Shown: piece by piece, positions 15,300 to 23,239 of the stretch
Layout of the letters: each line of letters starts with the position of its first letter
Numbering within the stretch: position 1 is the stretch's first letter
Source: Alkaliphilus hydrothermalis
GTDB taxonomy: Bacteria > Bacillota > Clostridia > Peptostreptococcales > Natronincolaceae
Length of the DNA: 34,444 bases
NCBI RefSeq assembly: GCF_016908555.1
Contig: NZ_JAFBEE010000025.1
Location: forward strand, 1 to 34,444
Direction of reading: 5' to 3'
Notes under the pieces: generated by a model
Databases searched by the model: none
What the model was told of the DNA's origin: nothing
What the model saw: only the letters and a program-made list of their open reading frames with translations
Program-made: the position numbers and the translations under genes

Positions 15300-17243
15300 A
15301 TGTTTGAATTATCGTTAAATAATGTAAAAAAATATATGGATGCTACGCTAGTACTGAAGAATATCACGTTTCAAGTTTATTCAGGAGAAAAAGCTGGAAT
15401 CGTTGGAGTAAATGGAAGTGGAAAAAGTACTGTTTTGAAATTAATAGCAGGAATAGAAAAACTATATCGTTATCCAGGCAGCACAAGCTTGGGATATGAT
15501 GAGGGATGGATTTCTATGCCTAAGGAAGCCACCGTTGCTTATCTAGAGCAGATCCCCCAGTATCCAGAGGGATTAAAGGTAATAGATGTCCTCAATTTAG
15601 CATTTGAAGAGATATACGAGATAGAAAAGGGAATGCGACAATTGGAGGCTGGTATGAAAACTTTAGAAGGAGAGGAACTAGAAAAAGCATTAAAAAAATA
15701 CGGTGAATTACTACAATTATGTGAAGTAAAGGGAGGGTACGGGATACAGGAAAAATTAAGTAAGGTTTGTCAAGGGTTAAAATTTGATGAGGGTTTTTTA
15801 AATAGAGATTTTAGTCGCTTGAGTGGTGGAGAAAAGACAACTGTAGTGCTGGGGAAAATTCTGATTGACCACCCTGATATATTGCTACTGGATGAACCGA
15901 CGAATCACTTGGATATGGAATCAATTGAATGGCTAGAGGAATATCTAAGGGATTATAAAGGGATTGTAATCATCGTATCCCACGACCGATATTTTCTAGA
16001 TAATGTAGTCGACAAAATTATAGAAATAGAAGATATGGAATCGGAGACCTACAAAGGCAACTATACTGATTACATTAATCAAAAGGAAGAAAAAATGCTG
16101 ATTCAATTTGATGATTTCAAAGAACAACAGAAAAAAATCAACGCAATGGAAAAAAACATCAAGGAATTAAGGGATTGGGCATTGAGGGCTGATAACAATA
16201 AATTCTTTAAACGGGCTGCCAGTATACAAAAAAGGCTGGATAAATTGAATAGAATAGACAAACCAATCTTTGAAAAACAAAATATGAAGCTGAATCTTAA
16301 GACAGCACATCGTTCAGGAAATGAGACTATAAAAGTAAAAGAGCTTGCAAAAAGCTATGGGGACAAGGTTATATTCAAAGATGCAAATTTACTGATAAAC
16401 TTTGGTGAAAGAGTTGGTTTTATTGGTCCAAATGGTAGTGGCAAAACCACTTTTTTAAAACTACTTTTAGGGGAAGAACAACCCGACAAAGGGGTAGTAG
16501 AATTGGGGGCTAATGTCATGGCGGCATATCTACCACAAAAGATTACCTTCAACAATGAAGAACTCACTGTTTTGGAGTGTTTTCGAGAAGATATATTTTT
16601 ACTGGAGGGAAAAGCTAGAGAGTATTTATCAAAATTCATGTTCTATGGTAAAAGTGTCTTTAAGAAGGTTAAGTACCTATCTGGAGGAGAGAAAATTAGG
16701 CTCAAGTTGGCCCAACTTCTGTACGAAGATGTTAATTTGCTGATATTAGATGAGCCCACCAATCATCTAGATATTGATTCAATAGAGACATTAGAGGAGG
16801 CGCTTGAAGAATTTAATGGAACAATATTTTTTATATCCCATGATCGATACTTTATCAATAAAGTCTGTCAAAGGGTAGTGGCTCTAGAAGATAATGGATT
16901 TAAAGGGTATACTGGAAACTACGATTATTATAAAAATGAAAAGGAGAGACAATTAGAAGAGGTGAGCCCACAAGAGGATGCTAAAGAATCAGTACAGAAG
17001 ACTGAGAAACTAAAAAAAACAAGAAATGCTGGAAATGCTGATGAAAATAAAAAGAAGGAAATAGAATTGGCTAAAGCTGAAAAAAAAATTGAAGACATTG
17101 AAAAGCAGATAGCAGCAATTGACATTGCCATGGAAGCCGCTGGAGAAAATTATGAGGAGTTGAATAAACTTTATAACCAGAAGGGTAATTTAACTACAGA
17201 ACTGGAGGAAGTAATGGAGCTGTGGTTGAGCTTTACAAATTAA
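15300..17243 (+). CDS. ABC-F family ATPase (ribosome-associated, Uup-like C-terminus)
   Basis: A 647-residue soluble ABC-F protein with two ATPase domains and no membrane segments; the family acts on the ribosomal E site in translation or antibiotic protection. Domain 1 has Walker A GVNGSGKST, signature LSGGEKT and Walker B LLLDEPTNHLD. Domain 2 has GPNGSGKTT, LSGGEKIRLKLAQL and LILDEPTNHLD. The interdomain linker (about 260-340) carries many Lys/Arg and Glu residues. A charged C-terminal extension (about 555-647), with a probable coiled coil, resembles the Uup/YfmR DNA- or RNA-binding tail. AAAGGAAGGG precedes the ATG. Whether it confers resistance cannot be told; the leader with a terminator is the kind often seen before inducible ABC-F resistance genes. 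Confidence 0.92.
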   Translation: MFELSLNNVKKYMDATLVLKNITFQVYSGEKAGIVGVNGSGKSTVLKLIAGIEKLYRYPGSTSLGYDEGWISMPKEATVAYLEQIPQYPEGLKVIDVLNLAFEEIYEIEKGMRQLEAGMKTLEGEELEKALKKYGELLQLCEVKGGYGIQEKLSKVCQGLKFDEGFLNRDFSRLSGGEKTTVVLGKILIDHPDILLLDEPTNHLDMESIEWLEEYLRDYKGIVIIVSHDRYFLDNVVDKIIEIEDMESETYKGNYTDYINQKEEKMLIQFDDFKEQQKKINAMEKNIKELRDWALRADNNKFFKRAASIQKRLDKLNRIDKPIFEKQNMKLNLKTAHRSGNETIKVKELAKSYGDKVIFKDANLLINFGERVGFIGPNGSGKTTFLKLLLGEEQPDKGVVELGANVMAAYLPQKITFNNEELTVLECFREDIFLLEGKAREYLSKFMFYGKSVFKKVKYLSGGEKIRLKLAQLLYEDVNLLILDEPTNHLDIDSIETLEEALEEFNGTIFFISHDRYFINKVCQRVVALEDNGFKGYTGNYDYYKNEKERQLEEVSPQEDAKESVQKTEKLKKTRNAGNADENKKKEIELAKAEKKIEDIEKQIAAIDIAMEAAGENYEELNKLYNQKGNLTTELEEVMELWLSFTN

Positions 17244-17324
17244 TATTTTGAGAACAAAGAATAGATACTAAGGTGAGGTTTGGGTATAAAATATAAAAAA
17301 CAAACAGGGATAAGGAGAGAAGAT

Positions 17325-17693
17325 ATGCCGGAAGATATTAAAAAGGATATTTTTATAATGCTAAAAACTATATTAAAACACTATGAAGGACAACTAACCG
17401 TAGTTAATGACTCGGAGGATATTTATTATTTAGATGCTGGAATATTCCCTAAAACCCAAAAAGTATTGTTCTTTGGATCAGTTCAAATTAAGAAAAGTTA
17501 TGTAAGCTATCATCTAATGCCAGTTTATGTTTTCCCAGAGTTGCTTCAAGATATTTCAAGTAAACTAAGAAAGAGAATGCAGGGAAAATCTTGTTTTAAC
17601 TTTAATAGAGTCGATGAATCATTATTTATGGAGATTGAAGAGTTGACTAGTAGTGCATTTCAGAAATATAAGGACAATAATATACTACCATAA
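17325..17693 (+). CDS. Conserved protein of unknown function, possibly DUF1801-like
   Basis: A 122-residue soluble protein without signal peptide or membrane segments. The central part (YYLDAGIFPKTQKVLFFGSVQIKKSYVSYHLMPVY) and the later RMQGKSCFNFNRVDESLFMEIEELTSSAF recall DUF1801/YdhG-type small alpha+beta proteins, but I am not sure of the family. The start at ATG 17325 is chosen because AAGGAG lies 7 bases upstream; a TTG at 17280 in frame sits too close to its AGGTGAGG. It lies 82 bases after the ABC-F gene and may be co-transcribed with it. Function not assigned. Confidence 0.65.
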   Translation: MPEDIKKDIFIMLKTILKHYEGQLTVVNDSEDIYYLDAGIFPKTQKVLFFGSVQIKKSYVSYHLMPVYVFPELLQDISSKLRKRMQGKSCFNFNRVDESLFMEIEELTSSAFQKYKDNNILP

Positions 17694-17762
17694 AAGTTTC
17701 CTCTAGAAATAGGGTAAAATATCACTAATGGTAAGGAATAAAAATAAAAGGAGAGAAATCAA

Positions 17763-18266
17763 ATGAAGGAAATATTCTCAAGAAGAAGCATAAGAAAATA
17801 TAAAGAGCAATCAGTAGACCAAGAGCAGATTAATCAGCTGTTGCGGGCTGCCATGTATGCACCTTCTGCAGGGAACGAAAAGCCTTGGCACTTTGTTATT
17901 GTTAAGGATCGAGAAAAATTAAACGAAATTACTAGCTTTCATCCCCATACTCAAATGTTACAAGAGGCTCCCCTTGCAATAATAGCATGTGCAGATATTA
18001 GTGATGTCAAGTATGATGGCGCCTTTTGGGTTCAAGATATGTCTGCAGCTATCCAAAATATTTTACTACAAGGGGAATCTTTAGGCTTGGGAACCTGTTG
18101 GTGTGGAGTATACCCTAAGGACGAGCTAGTTGATAAGGTTTCAAGCTTAGTAAATCTACCAGAACATATTATCCCAGTGGCTATCATTGCTGTCGGTCAC
18201 CCAGCAGAACAAAGAGAGGTGAGGGAGAGATTCAATCCAGATAGAGTACATTATGAGGTTTGGTAG
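17763..18266 (+). CDS. Nitroreductase-family FMN protein
   Basis: A 167-residue nitroreductase-family flavoprotein (NAD(P)H- and FMN-dependent reductase). The N-terminal FMN-phosphate motif is FSRRSIRKYKEQSVDQEQI; it is followed by APSAGNEKPWHFVIV and, later, GLGTCWCGVYP and AIIAVGHPAEQ, the usual cofactor-contact regions. It belongs to the short clostridial form and would act as a homodimer. AAAGGAGAG precedes the ATG at suitable spacing. A good terminator follows. The substrate (quinone, nitro compound or other) is not predictable. Confidence 0.88.
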   Translation: MKEIFSRRSIRKYKEQSVDQEQINQLLRAAMYAPSAGNEKPWHFVIVKDREKLNEITSFHPHTQMLQEAPLAIIACADISDVKYDGAFWVQDMSAAIQNILLQGESLGLGTCWCGVYPKDELVDKVSSLVNLPEHIIPVAIIAVGHPAEQREVRERFNPDRVHYEVW

Positions 18267-18318
18267 ATTGCGTAGATAAAAATATAAACTCTGTTGCACC
18301 AAATTTTGGTTTAAGACG

Positions 18319-18356
18319 ACCCTAAATCTTGACTTCTTGATTTAGGGTTTCTTTTT
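18319..18356 (+). terminator. Intrinsic terminator after the nitroreductase gene
   Basis: ACCCTAAATC (18319-18328) pairs perfectly with GATTTAGGGT (18339-18348), followed by TTCTTTTT. It lies about 50 bases after the stop codon. Confidence 0.85.
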
Positions 18357-18492
18357 ACAATTAACTGCATGATAAACTTATAGTATAGAATATAATGGGA
18401 ATTACATAAGTAAAAATGAAACGCCTACTTGATTTACATAAAAGAAAGATAAATATTTCGCCAAATGTCGACTAAATATTACATCAGTATTA

Positions 18493-18520
18493 TTGAAAAA
18501 CCCCTTTCATATGATATACT
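18493..18520 (+). promoter_or_regulatory. Sigma-A-type promoter of the B12/PP2C signalling operon
   Basis: TTGAAA at 18493-18498 and TATACT at 18515-18520 are separated by 16 bases, with transcription expected to start near 18527, about 66 bases before the first gene. The rest of the gap between 18357 and 18592 shows no gene. Confidence 0.6.
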
Positions 18521-18592
18521 GAACTGAGTTGAAATAATTAAAACATTCTGTAAAACAAAGCAAATGTCATAGATGGAAGGGGTAATAAGGGA

Positions 18593-18994
18593 ATGGAAAG
18601 AAAAATAGGGGATATGATTAATGAAAAGACGGAGGATATTATTTTTAAACTGAAGGATATTGGTTCGAAGGCATACTTTGCAAATCTCACCATGCCACCG
18701 GAATATGTAATCGACTTAATCACAAGGGATTATCTTCAGTGCATGACAATTTATAGTGAGTCTGGAAGTATGGAAACCTTTCGAAACAAGATTATTTGGA
18801 TGAAGGATATCGCCAAAACAAGGATGCCTGCCAGAGAATTTAAAGCAGATCTGATGGATTTTAGTCATGCCCTTGAAGAGGCAGTCCACGCCCTTGTTAA
18901 CCAGGAGGCACACATTAAGGAATTGTTTCATGACATGAGGCAGGTAGTTGAAGGGGTGTTCAAGGAGGAAACGGATCATGGAAGCAACCTATAA
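18593..18994 (+). CDS. Unknown helical protein, first gene of the B12/PP2C operon
   Basis: A 133-residue, mostly helical, soluble protein that I do not recognise. Its layout, with helices around YVIDLITRDYLQCMTIY and MPAREFKADLMDFSHALEEAVHALV, is loosely reminiscent of the N-terminal dimerisation domain of RsbU/KinA-type stress phosphatases, but this is a weak visual impression. GGAAGGGG lies 10 bases upstream of the ATG. Its last 17 bases overlap the next gene, whose ribosome binding site lies inside this one, so the two are translationally linked. The position before a B12-binding protein and a PP2C phosphatase suggests a partner or regulator in the same signalling route. Confidence 0.7.
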   Translation: MERKIGDMINEKTEDIIFKLKDIGSKAYFANLTMPPEYVIDLITRDYLQCMTIYSESGSMETFRNKIIWMKDIAKTRMPAREFKADLMDFSHALEEAVHALVNQEAHIKELFHDMRQVVEGVFKEETDHGSNL

Positions 18995-19634
18995 GGAATA
19001 CCTCCAGCATCTCATCGAGGGGAATAAAATGGAGTGTCACAGGGTGATCAAGGAAGGTCTTGAGCGGGGATTGAAAATCAAGAATTTATATAACCAGGTT
19101 TTTGCACCAGTGATGATTCATGTAGGAGAGCTTTGGCAAAAAAACCAGTTTACTGTGGCCCAGGAACATTTAGCAACTGCTATTACCCAAAGTGTAATGT
19201 CTTCCCTTTATTATCAGCTTTTTCATGAAACTCAGGCAAAGAGAAAGGGAAAAATACTTTTAACCTGTCCAGGGAATGAGCTCCATGAAATGGGGGTTCG
19301 AATGCTGGCTGATCTAATGGAGATGGATGGGTGGAATGTGATTTATCTAGGCGCCAACATGCCCAGCTTCTCGGTAATGGAAATGATTGAGAAGGAACAA
19401 CCAGATATTGTGGGGGTATCATGTACCATGTCTTTTAACCTAAAGCATGCTAAAGAACTGGTGGAAAAAATCAAGGAAAGATACGAGAATCTCCCAATCA
19501 TGGTGGGAGGGATGGTTTTTAATATTGATCCAACTCTAATAAAATATGTTGGTGGGGATCATTACGGCAAAACCTTTGATGAAACCCTTGAACTTTTGGA
19601 TAAATTGAATTTAAATAAAATAAAACACGAATAA
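18978..19634 (+). CDS. B12-binding sensor-like protein (helical cap plus cobalamin domain, CarH-type motif)
   Basis: A 218-residue stand-alone cobalamin-binding protein. The N-terminal four-helix cap (about 1-85) contains Trp53-x9-Glu63-His64 (WQKNQFTVAQEH), the arrangement used by CarH/LitR photoreceptors to cover the upper face of adenosylcobalamin. The Rossmann-like domain (about 90-215) has E101-x-H103-x-x-G106 (ELHEMG), with His103 as the expected lower ligand, and later SCTMSFNLKHA and PIMVGGMVF. It lacks the MerR DNA-binding domain of CarH. AAGGAGG lies before the ATG at 18978; an in-frame upstream start would extend further into the previous gene. The downstream phosphatase suggests it passes a light, oxygen or cobalamin signal. 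A corrinoid methyl carrier is the alternative, but no methyltransferase is nearby. Confidence 0.85.
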   Translation: MEATYKEYLQHLIEGNKMECHRVIKEGLERGLKIKNLYNQVFAPVMIHVGELWQKNQFTVAQEHLATAITQSVMSSLYYQLFHETQAKRKGKILLTCPGNELHEMGVRMLADLMEMDGWNVIYLGANMPSFSVMEMIEKEQPDIVGVSCTMSFNLKHAKELVEKIKERYENLPIMVGGMVFNIDPTLIKYVGGDHYGKTFDETLELLDKLNLNKIKHE

Positions 19635-19652
19635 AATAGTCAGGTGATTTAC

Positions 19653-20858
19653 ATGGAAAAGAACATTAAAAATTATAGTGAATATTTACAAGTGTTATTT
19701 GAAACCTCCCATGAAGGGATGGTACTAATGGACTCCAAGGGAAAGATTGTAGCCCATAACCTATCTTTTTGCAGGCTCATGGGAATGGAGGGGGGAGATC
19801 TCTGCGGAAGTTTGCTCCACAGTTTTGTGGAGGAAAGCAGTGTAGCCAAGCTCAATACCTTTTTAAAAGCCCTGACGCAGGGATACCAAAGGGATTGGGA
19901 GATGAACATAAGATGTGCCACTGGAACCGTATATCCCGTATTAATGACAGGCTTCTCTAAGGATGAGGGGATATTTGTGACTCTCAAGAAGGAGTTAGAG
20001 GAAATGCTGCAGCTGCAGGAGAATCTTATGGTGATAAATAACGAACTGACCAATACCAGAAGGGAATTGGAGAAGAAGAACGTCCAGCTGGAAGCGGCCA
20101 ACAGCAAAATTAGGGAATATTGTAATGAGCTTACGGAAAAAAACAATTTGATTCAAATAGAATTGAATGTGGCAAAGAAGGTTCAAAAATCAATGCTTTC
20201 TCGAATCATAACAGACTATAAAAATCTAACAATTAATAAAAAGTATTCCCCTGCATCCAATGTTGGGGGAGATATGTATGATGTGGCCATCATACAAGAG
20301 GACAAAATCGGCATACTTATCTGTGATGTATGCGGTCATGGGATGGGGGCGGCCCTGGTGATGGGCGTTCTGAAAAATATGTTTAGAAATTACTATAAAA
20401 GTTTTCTGGAGCCCAACCAGCTCCTTAAAAAAATGAATCAGGAATTTGTAGAAATCTTTTCCCATGATGGATTTCATATTTACGCAACGGCCTTTTATAT
20501 TATTTTAGACCTAAAGGAAAAAACCATCACTTATTCTTCGGCAGGCCATCCATTTCCTTTTATTTACAGCGAAAATGGAAAAAGTTTGGAGCTGAAGCTC
20601 CCGGGAGTTCCATTGGGGATCATGGGGGATACTGTTTATGAAAATAAAAAAAGTACTTTCGATGATGGAGATCGAATCTTTTTGTTCACTGATGGATTGG
20701 AAAACTTCCTGGAAGAATTAAAAGATCATGATTACTGTATAAAGAACTATACTTGGGGAAATATCTCCTATTATTTTAGAAATCTATGTACCAAATTGGA
20801 TGAAAAAACTTGTAAGCAGAAAGACGATGTAAGCTTAATGGTTGTGGAAATTCAATAA
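19653..20858 (+). CDS. PAS domain - coiled coil - PP2C (SpoIIE/RsbU-type) serine phosphatase
   Basis: A 401-residue signalling phosphatase. The PAS-like N-terminus (about 10-110) has SHEGMVLMDSKGKIVAHNLSFCRLMG. A long coiled coil (about 112-175) follows, then a PPM/SpoIIE catalytic domain (about 185-401). Metal-binding motifs are intact: NVGGDMYDV, ICDVCGHGMGAALVMG, FTDGLEN and KQKDDVSLMVV. Such enzymes dephosphorylate anti-sigma-factor antagonists (STAS proteins), but no STAS or kinase gene is in the window. AGGTGA lies five bases before the ATG at 19653; a GTG three codons earlier overlaps that site and is less likely. It is the third gene of the operon. A duplicated Fic fragment begins four bases after its stop. 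Confidence 0.88.
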   Translation: MEKNIKNYSEYLQVLFETSHEGMVLMDSKGKIVAHNLSFCRLMGMEGGDLCGSLLHSFVEESSVAKLNTFLKALTQGYQRDWEMNIRCATGTVYPVLMTGFSKDEGIFVTLKKELEEMLQLQENLMVINNELTNTRRELEKKNVQLEAANSKIREYCNELTEKNNLIQIELNVAKKVQKSMLSRIITDYKNLTINKKYSPASNVGGDMYDVAIIQEDKIGILICDVCGHGMGAALVMGVLKNMFRNYYKSFLEPNQLLKKMNQEFVEIFSHDGFHIYATAFYIILDLKEKTITYSSAGHPFPFIYSENGKSLELKLPGVPLGIMGDTVYENKKSTFDDGDRIFLFTDGLENFLEELKDHDYCIKNYTWGNISYYFRNLCTKLDEKTCKQKDDVSLMVVEIQ

Positions 20859-20862
20859 TAAA

Positions 20863-21198
20863 AGATTTTATGGTTGTTCCAGATGAAATGCAAGCTCTCA
20901 TTAATTGGTATGAAAGAGAAACCCAAAAACTACATCCCGTTGAAAGAGCTGCACAGCTACATGGCATTTTTTTGGAGTACATCCTTTTGTAGATGGTAAT
21001 GGAAGGACAGCAAGACTTTTAATGAATTTAGAGCTTATGAAAAATGGATATCCTGCTACAATTATTAGAGCAGATAATAGATTAGAATATTATAATGCTT
21101 TAGACAAAGCACACACAACCAATGACTATGCTGATTTTAGTATATTGATTGCACAAGAGGTTGAGAAAAGCTTGGATGTGTATTTAAAACTTATATAA
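20863..21198 (+). pseudogene. Truncated, frameshifted copy of the Fic gene at 32018-32752
   Basis: This stretch matches the last 45 percent of the intact Fic gene (from about 32416 to its stop), with many identical blocks of 20 or more bases and scattered changes. It lacks a start and the first 130 or so codons. One T/G-region base is missing just before the active-site motif (GGCATTTTTTTGGAG here, GGCATTTTTGTTGGAG in the intact gene), which breaks the frame. The Fic motif HPFVDGNGR is still readable in the second frame, and the end reads ...EKSLDVYLKLI-stop. It begins only four bases after the phosphatase stop codon. Not functional. Confidence 0.9.
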
Positions 21199-21330
21199 TT
21201 GAGCAAAGCCCATGGAAAATTTACATGGGCTTAAATTATGCTGTCAAACTGATAAAAAAATACCCCATAGCCAGTGGCCGGCCTTCATTGGAATATAAGA
21301 GAGCAAGTGAAAAGAGAGGTTATTGAACTC
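21199..21330 (+). pseudogene. Fused fragments of L,D-transpeptidase and MNT nucleotidyltransferase genes
   Basis: After the Fic fragment, the small inverted repeat seen downstream of the intact Fic gene is also copied (21208-21235, AAGCCCATG...CATGGGCTT). Then 21250-21283 matches the interior of the L,D-transpeptidase-like gene (31270-31303, 33 of 34 positions), and from 21284 to about 21327 the sequence matches the 3' end of the MNT gene (near 31912-31960) with a five-base loss. In the intact locus the order is L,D-transpeptidase, MNT, Fic; here it is Fic, then transpeptidase joined to MNT. This fits the decayed remains of a tandem array. No open frame survives. Confidence 0.85.
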
Positions 21331-21676
21331 CCAGGAACGGAAAAAACGGAAACCCACTTGGCTCCCGTTCCTGTAAAGAATTCTAATACCCGCTCAGATT
21401 GCTCCTCAGCATAGCCTTATCCTGTTATTAGAAAAGACAATGTATATTCTTTGCTTTAACTGGGTAATTTATACAGAACCAATTAGTTAGATTACTCATC
21501 GACAAGAATCAACATTTCTAATCAAATCTTAAAATTACTCAGTTACTGTCCATAGAAAGAGAATAATCAAAATTATTAATACCGCCTAAGAATACTCCTC
21601 GTTTTACCTTTACACGCCATAATGTACACTCCATAATGCCATTTTTTTAATAAATATTATACGATATAGCTTGAAT
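21331..21676. other. Intergenic region downstream of the HAL-like gene
   Basis: AGGAACGG (21333-21340) and CCGTTCCT (21365-21372) form an 8-base inverted repeat with a long loop. No clear T-run terminator for the minus-strand operon was found in this gap, and no gene is apparent. Confidence 0.4.
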
Positions 21677-23221
21677 TTAGAATTTTAATTCCCCTACAAC
21701 CCTTTCCACTGCTGCTATAATAGCACCTTCTTTAATTAAACCTGCAATACATTCCATATCTGGGTGCATATTTCTGTCCTCATTCACAAAGAGAACATCT
21801 TTTCTTACCAAGTCGTAGACTGCTTTAGTTGCTGTAGCAGGCTTGAGATCCTTATAAAAATCCTGTGCTTGAACAGAAGTCATTATTTCTATTGCAATTA
21901 CATACCTAGCAAGCTCCATGCAGTTATAGGCTTTTAGAGCTGCATTGTAGCCCATGGAGACATAGTCTTCTTGGAAGGCACAGGTAGGCACATTATCTAC
22001 CGTTGCAGGGTGGGTTAGTAATCGGATTTCCCCAACAATTCCAGCTGCAGCATATTGAGGTATCATAAGCCCATTATTTAGCCCAGGATTTGAATTTAAA
22101 AATGCTGGTAGATCACTTACGTACCTATTCACCATTCTATCTATTCTACGTTCTGACATTTTTACCATATTGCCAATGGATATACATAGTGTATCTGCAG
22201 TAATTCCTACATAAGCAGCATCTGCATTGCAACCCATCACAGCGACTCCATTATCACTGCTGGTTTTGAAAAGATGAGGGTTGTCAACTGAGGAATTAAG
22301 CTCAATATCTATTGTAACTTTACCATCCGCTATTGATTTTTTAGCTGCACCATGTAGCTGCGGCATACAGCGGAGAGATAATGCATCCTGTACCCTGTGG
22401 CCTTGGTATTTTTCTAGAATTTCGCTATCCTTTAGAATAGTTCTAATATTATATGCTGTAGAACTTTGGTTTGCATGGGGTCGTACCGCCATAAGTCGCT
22501 CATCCATAGCCATCAAGGTTCCTTTAAGAACTTCTAAAGACATGGAGCCAGAAATATCGTTTGTTTTGCCAATAATCATGGCATCATATATTGATAAACA
22601 AGTTAGGCCTGTTACAGAAGATGTACCAGAAACTAGTGATAAACCCTCCTTACTACTAATCACTGTGGGTTCGATGCGGGCTTCTCTAAGGGCTTCTGCC
22701 CCACTAAGAAGCTGACCCTTATAATAGGCTTTGCCTTCACCTATAATTACGAGAGCAATATGGGCTTCTATACCGATATAGCCAACAGAACCATGTCTAG
22801 GAGCAAAGGGAGTAACACCTTTATTTAATAATTCTCTTATTTTATCTACCGTTTCTAATCTAATTCCAGTGTAGCCACTTCCAAGCTGTTGTATCATAGC
22901 AACCATGATTGCCCTTACACATTCTCGGTTAAGGGGTGCCCCTAGGGAAGTCGCATGGGATCGGAGGTTATTTATTTGAATAATCTCTCTATCTGCTTTA
23001 TTAATAAATTCTCTACAGTTATCTCCAAGTCCTGTAGTTATTCCATAGACTACTCTTTCTTCATTAGAAAATTTTTCAACTAGTTTTCTAGACTCTAATA
23101 CTCGATCTATATATTCCTTTGAAAATTCTACTTTCTTGTCATACCTAGCAATAGCCACCACTTCTTCTATAGTAAGGGTGCTCCCAAGTACCACTTTTTC
23201 AATAGTTATTGGATTTATCAT
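21677..23221 (-). CDS. MIO-less aromatic amino acid lyase homologue (HAL superfamily; ergothionase-like candidate)
   Basis: A 514-residue protein of the histidine/phenylalanine ammonia-lyase fold, cytoplasmic and probably tetrameric. Superfamily landmarks are kept: Tyr59 in VVYGITTGLG, SLRC with Arg284, NSSVDNP, MSERRIDRMVN, and Glu418 in FQEDYVSMG. The site that forms the MIO electrophile (GSVGASGDL in true lyases) reads GSVGYIGIE, so the Ala-Ser-Gly triad is replaced at 148-150 and MIO cannot form. The usual Asn of LxNGT is Ser198, and the Tyr before SLRC is Leu281. It is therefore not an ordinary histidine ammonia-lyase. Ergothionases, which eliminate trimethylamine from ergothioneine, are to my knowledge MIO-less members of this superfamily; this is a candidate by analogy only. 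Last gene of the sigma-54 operon. Confidence 0.82.
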   Translation of the reverse strand: MINPITIEKVVLGSTLTIEEVVAIARYDKKVEFSKEYIDRVLESRKLVEKFSNEERVVYGITTGLGDNCREFINKADREIIQINNLRSHATSLGAPLNRECVRAIMVAMIQQLGSGYTGIRLETVDKIRELLNKGVTPFAPRHGSVGYIGIEAHIALVIIGEGKAYYKGQLLSGAEALREARIEPTVISSKEGLSLVSGTSSVTGLTCLSIYDAMIIGKTNDISGSMSLEVLKGTLMAMDERLMAVRPHANQSSTAYNIRTILKDSEILEKYQGHRVQDALSLRCMPQLHGAAKKSIADGKVTIDIELNSSVDNPHLFKTSSDNGVAVMGCNADAAYVGITADTLCISIGNMVKMSERRIDRMVNRYVSDLPAFLNSNPGLNNGLMIPQYAAAGIVGEIRLLTHPATVDNVPTCAFQEDYVSMGYNAALKAYNCMELARYVIAIEIMTSVQAQDFYKDLKPATATKAVYDLVRKDVLFVNEDRNMHPDMECIAGLIKEGAIIAAVERVVGELKF

Positions 23222-23239
23222 TTTTATCTCACCCCTATA

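Noticed and set aside
19673..20146. 157-codon minus-strand open frame
   Set aside because: Antisense of the PAS/coiled-coil coding region with no start signal or recognisable domain.
21333..21372. Inverted repeat as terminator of the sigma-54 operon
   Set aside because: The stem is only 8 bases with a 24-base loop and no T-run on either side; it lies 300 bases from the stop codon.
22281..22715. 144-codon plus-strand open frame inside the lyase gene
   Set aside because: Shadow of the minus-strand lyase gene, which has strong family support.
21677..23221. Simple annotation as histidine ammonia-lyase (hutH)
   Set aside because: The MIO-forming Ala-Ser-Gly is absent and two further active-site residues are changed, and no urocanase or other hut gene is adjacent.
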